Source: an uncultured Saprospiraceae bacterium (GTDB taxonomy: Bacteria > Bacteroidota > Bacteroidia > Chitinophagales > Saprospiraceae). Taken from it: a DNA stretch of 7,429 bases. The stretch covers positions 1 to 7,429 of the forward strand of contig CALHBW010000487.1 in NCBI GenBank assembly GCA_937930625.1, read 5' to 3'. The notes below the pieces were generated by a model. It was not told the origin of the DNA. It saw only the letters and a list, made by a program, of their open reading frames with translations, and did no database searches. Shown here piece after piece: positions 4,606 to 7,429 of the stretch. Every line of letters starts with the position of its first letter. The stretch's first letter is position 1. A program made the position numbers and the translations under genes.

Positions 4606-7429
4606 ATGAAAAAGAACTACACCCATTTGGGATTCGTTACACAGATAAAAGAATCCATTAAAAATCAAAGTGCAAAGGCAATAAGCCTAAAATCTCCTCC
4701 ATGGAGTAGCTTACTATTTTTTGTAACTCTAGTTTCCATGATGACACTTTTCATGGCAACTTCTATGACTTATCAAACACAAGACACAAGTGAAGACACT
4801 TATATTTCGTCTGATACAGAATGTATAGATACAGAAATTACAAGGGTTTCGCCACAAGATTTTAGTGAAACAAAACACTTAATTTCTACAAAAGAAATAT
4901 CCTACGCCACAGCTCGCATGGGGTTCTCTTTTGCAGGTATATGGGATTTTTTATTAGCAAGGTTCAGCAATAGGTTTGTAGAAGAAGATTCAGACAGTGT
5001 GTCTCCTACAACAACTGCCTCAAATCAATACAAAATCCTCGCAGACTGCACCGCACCGGTAAATTATGCGTTAAATGGAACGGAATCAGTAAGCTCCTTA
5101 GCCTTCGCCGGTGTTGCAACTGCGGCTATTGATGGAGATATTACTGATGCCACTATTCATCATTCTGCAATTGAGGCTGACCCCTGGTGGCAGGTTGACT
5201 TAGGTGCTGAATTTACTATAGAAGAAATCGTCTTTTACAATAGAGATAATTTTGAAAGTAGGGCAGATGGACTTATCATTGAGATATTTGACTGCGAAGG
5301 AAATATTCAGTTTTCTACCGACTATCCTACCGCTTCATCCGTAATAACTACTCCGGTGCCGGATGTAAAAGGGCAGGTGGTACGAGTAAGACTTACAGGA
5401 CCGGACAGAATATTGAATTTTAATGAACTTCAGGTATTTAGTAGTAAGCCCCCTGCCCCAAAAATTGCCGTTGACAACAATTGTTCGGCAATCAACAAAC
5501 CCGGCACATTCTCCGTTGTCACAGCTTGTGCAACAGGCAGTACTTTGGAGTGGAGTACCGATGGCGGTACTACATGGAGTATCACAGTCCCAACTTATGA
5601 CAATGCTAACTCCATTACGGTCATTGCACGCTGCGTAGATGATGTGGACAATACCTGCTTGAGTGCAGATAGCCCGGTGGTAACTACTATACCCGAAGAA
5701 TGTTGCACCGTCGAAGCTACCGCCTTCGCCCTATCCCCAAGCTGTACCAATGGCACCCCCAACGACGACGGCTACCTACAAATCAGCGCAGCAGTTGGTA
5801 CGCACTACGACTTCAACATAGGCAGCACCTATACAGGCGCAGGTTTTGCAAGTGCTACCCCCTTCGACCCGGCTACCGATTTACCCTTACAGTTTGGTAC
5901 GCTTGCCAATCCGGTAGGCTCGCAAGATTATACCATAAGGGTATTCAATGAAACAGATGCTTGTTTTACGGATGTAGTGGTGACGATGAATGAGCAAGAT
6001 TGCATCTTGGGTTGCGAGTGTACCGATTATTTTTACCTCAACGATTTGTCGGCTGATCTGGTTCATAAATTCGAGGTAGACCCGGTTACTGCGGGCGTTA
6101 CGGAAATAGGTTCCCCTTGGCTGCCCGGTGGAATTTCTCCCCTCAATCCCCACGGTCCGGCTGCTGATATAAACGGCAACATAATTATTACAGAACAAGT
6201 AGGAGACCAACCGTATTTTAGGTTCAATTGTGACGGAGAGCCACTCGAGGGCGGACAGCCGATTTTCGAGGGTGCTCCTTTAGGAGTGCGAAGCAACTCC
6301 TACGGTAGTTTCAACGGCTTACTGTATTTAGGTTTAAATCCCGCTTTCGACCCCGCCGACGAAGTTGTTATCGTCAATCCATGTACTGGAATGATTGAAG
6401 GTCGGATGAGTCTGCCTACAGGGGTAAACCTCAATGCCTGGGGCTTCTATGTAGATCAGGTAAGTGAGCGATGGTATTTAGCCAACAGGGTTGGCAGTAG
6501 TGTATATAGCGGGTCACTCGACCCCTCCTTATATACCGACCCGGCTACGGTGAGCGCACAATTAGAATTTGCCCTTAATTTTGGTTCCCCGATGGGTATC
6601 GTAGTTGACGAAAACGGCAATTTTTACGTCATCGAAGACCAAAATATAGGCGGTACAGATGCAGGTATCAATCCGGGTAATGTCATTTTATCCAAATATG
6701 CACCCGACGGAACATTCATTACATCCATAGAAGATAACTCTTTTACTTCAAATAATGTCTCAGACGGCATATCTGGTTTCTCCCGAACACGGGGTTTGGT
6801 TTATAGTGCTGCGAGCGGTCATTTATATCTCTCCGGCAGAGAGAACTGCGTTGCGGTATTCGATACGGATTTGGTAGAAAAACCTAATTTGAACATAGGC
6901 AATCCAACGAATGGCGCAGCAAAAGGTGTCCAATTAACCACCCAATGCTGCCCCACCAATAATAATGTAACAATCGACACGATTATATGTGCGGCAGAGC
7001 CGGATGCAATCATCTACTTGCAGAATTTACTTCCCTGTTCAGCTCCCGTTTGTGAAGGCATCTGGGAGGCTGCTGCCGGCAATACATTGAGCTACGATGT
7101 TTGTAATAATGCCGCTATAGCCAGCACGACAGGTACTGGTACATATACCCTAAGTTCCGATGGTTTAGGCATCTATGCAGAGTGTGGAGCTTTTAATATT
7201 ACTCTCAATATTACGGTTGAAGTTGTCAACGGGCCCGACAAAGACGGCGACGGCGTAGCCGATGTCGATGATTTAGACGACGATAATGATGGTATTCTTG
7301 ATGTCGATGAAGACGCAGTCTTAGTATGCAGTACCCCTGACCTCAGTGCTTTGGATGGCAGTGGAGCTGCCAATACAACCCTTGCGGGCGTAACGATAGG
7401 TGCAGGCGCGAGCATTACCTTGACCAACA
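4606..7429 (+). CDS. Large modular exported protein (discoidin-like, propeller, TSP3 modules), 3'-partial
   Basis: The frame stays open for 941 codons to the window edge. A long basic N-region precedes a hydrophobic segment (35-54), probably an extended signal peptide or possibly a membrane anchor. Residues 57-145 match nothing I recognise. A discoidin/F5-8 type C-like module follows (about 149-280), shown by NYALNG, DPWWQVDLG (192-200) and FNELQVF (272-278). Next come an Ig-like segment with EWSTDGGTTWS (about 283-365) and a beta-rich module starting with Cys-Cys (366-466). A propeller of about 300 residues follows (about 473-780), with NHL-like strands such as ADINGNIIITE (520-530), GIVVDENGNFYVIED (664-678) and GLVYSAASGHLYLSG (730-744). 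A beta segment (786-875) begins just after another Cys-Cys pair (781-782). Calcium-binding thrombospondin type 3-type repeats, DKDGDGVADVDD and DDDNDGILDVDE, lie at 878-902. It is most likely a cell-surface adhesin or matrix protein; type IX secretion is plausible but its C-terminal signal would be beyond the window. No catalytic domain is seen. Confidence 0.9.
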   Translation, partial: MKKNYTHLGFVTQIKESIKNQSAKAISLKSPPWSSLLFFVTLVSMMTLFMATSMTYQTQDTSEDTYISSDTECIDTEITRVSPQDFSETKHLISTKEISYATARMGFSFAGIWDFLLARFSNRFVEEDSDSVSPTTTASNQYKILADCTAPVNYALNGTESVSSLAFAGVATAAIDGDITDATIHHSAIEADPWWQVDLGAEFTIEEIVFYNRDNFESRADGLIIEIFDCEGNIQFSTDYPTASSVITTPVPDVKGQVVRVRLTGPDRILNFNELQVFSSKPPAPKIAVDNNCSAINKPGTFSVVTACATGSTLEWSTDGGTTWSITVPTYDNANSITVIARCVDDVDNTCLSADSPVVTTIPEECCTVEATAFALSPSCTNGTPNDDGYLQISAAVGTHYDFNIGSTYTGAGFASATPFDPATDLPLQFGTLANPVGSQDYTIRVFNETDACFTDVVVTMNEQDCILGCECTDYFYLNDLSADLVHKFEVDPVTAGVTEIGSPWLPGGISPLNPHGPAADINGNIIITEQVGDQPYFRFNCDGEPLEGGQPIFEGAPLGVRSNSYGSFNGLLYLGLNPAFDPADEVVIVNPCTGMIEGRMSLPTGVNLNAWGFYVDQVSERWYLANRVGSSVYSGSLDPSLYTDPATVSAQLEFALNFGSPMGIVVDENGNFYVIEDQNIGGTDAGINPGNVILSKYAPDGTFITSIEDNSFTSNNVSDGISGFSRTRGLVYSAASGHLYLSGRENCVAVFDTDLVEKPNLNIGNPTNGAAKGVQLTTQCCPTNNNVTIDTIICAAEPDAIIYLQNLLPCSAPVCEGIWEAAAGNTLSYDVCNNAAIASTTGTGTYTLSSDGLGIYAECGAFNITLNITVEVVNGPDKDGDGVADVDDLDDDNDGILDVDEDAVLVCSTPDLSALDGSGAANTTLAGVTIGAGASITLTN

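Noticed and set aside
5423..7427. Short ORFs on both strands inside the large exported protein gene
   Set aside because: The plus frame starting at 4606 is open throughout and encodes recognisable modules. The others have biased, motif-free translations and are shadows of it.

Overview
The window reads as part of a Bacteroidota chromosome, probably from the environmental Saprospiria/Lewinella-like side of the phylum. This is an inference from protein types. One gene is a hybrid two-component system (HTCS) protein of the kind typical of Bacteroidota. The other is a very large modular secreted protein with discoidin-like, propeller and thrombospondin type 3 modules. Neither start has a Shine-Dalgarno sequence, which is usual in this phylum.

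Layout. Positions 1-293 are non-coding and dense in structure: an 80-bp element with near-palindromic ends (28-107), a 20-bp motif (121-140), a GC-rich hairpin (173-196), a short A/T hairpin (204-220) and a possible promoter (233-260). Positions 294-4289 encode a complete 1331-residue HTCS sensor/regulator. Positions 4290-4605 are non-coding and hold a second copy of the 5' element in opposite orientation (4311-4385), a second copy of the 20-bp motif in the same orientation (4399-4418), a nested hairpin (4440-4497) and a T-rich leader. From 4606 to the window edge one frame stays open for 941 codons and encodes the N-terminal part of a large exported multidomain protein whose C-terminus lies outside the window.

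The genes together. The HTCS joins a periplasmic ligand sensor, a histidine kinase, a receiver and an AraC-type DNA-binding domain in one chain, so it could sense an extracellular compound, classically a glycan fragment, and switch nearby genes. The downstream protein has a discoidin-like module that could bind carbohydrate and is the obvious candidate target, but no SusC/SusD pair or glycoside hydrolase is visible, so this pairing is a hypothesis.

The most unusual observation is that the HTCS gene sits between two near-identical inverted copies of an intergenic element (66 of 69 core positions match). The 44 bp to the right of each copy keep the same orientation, as if the interior of the small element has been flipped. 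No CRISPR array, tRNA, rRNA, transposase or phage gene was seen.
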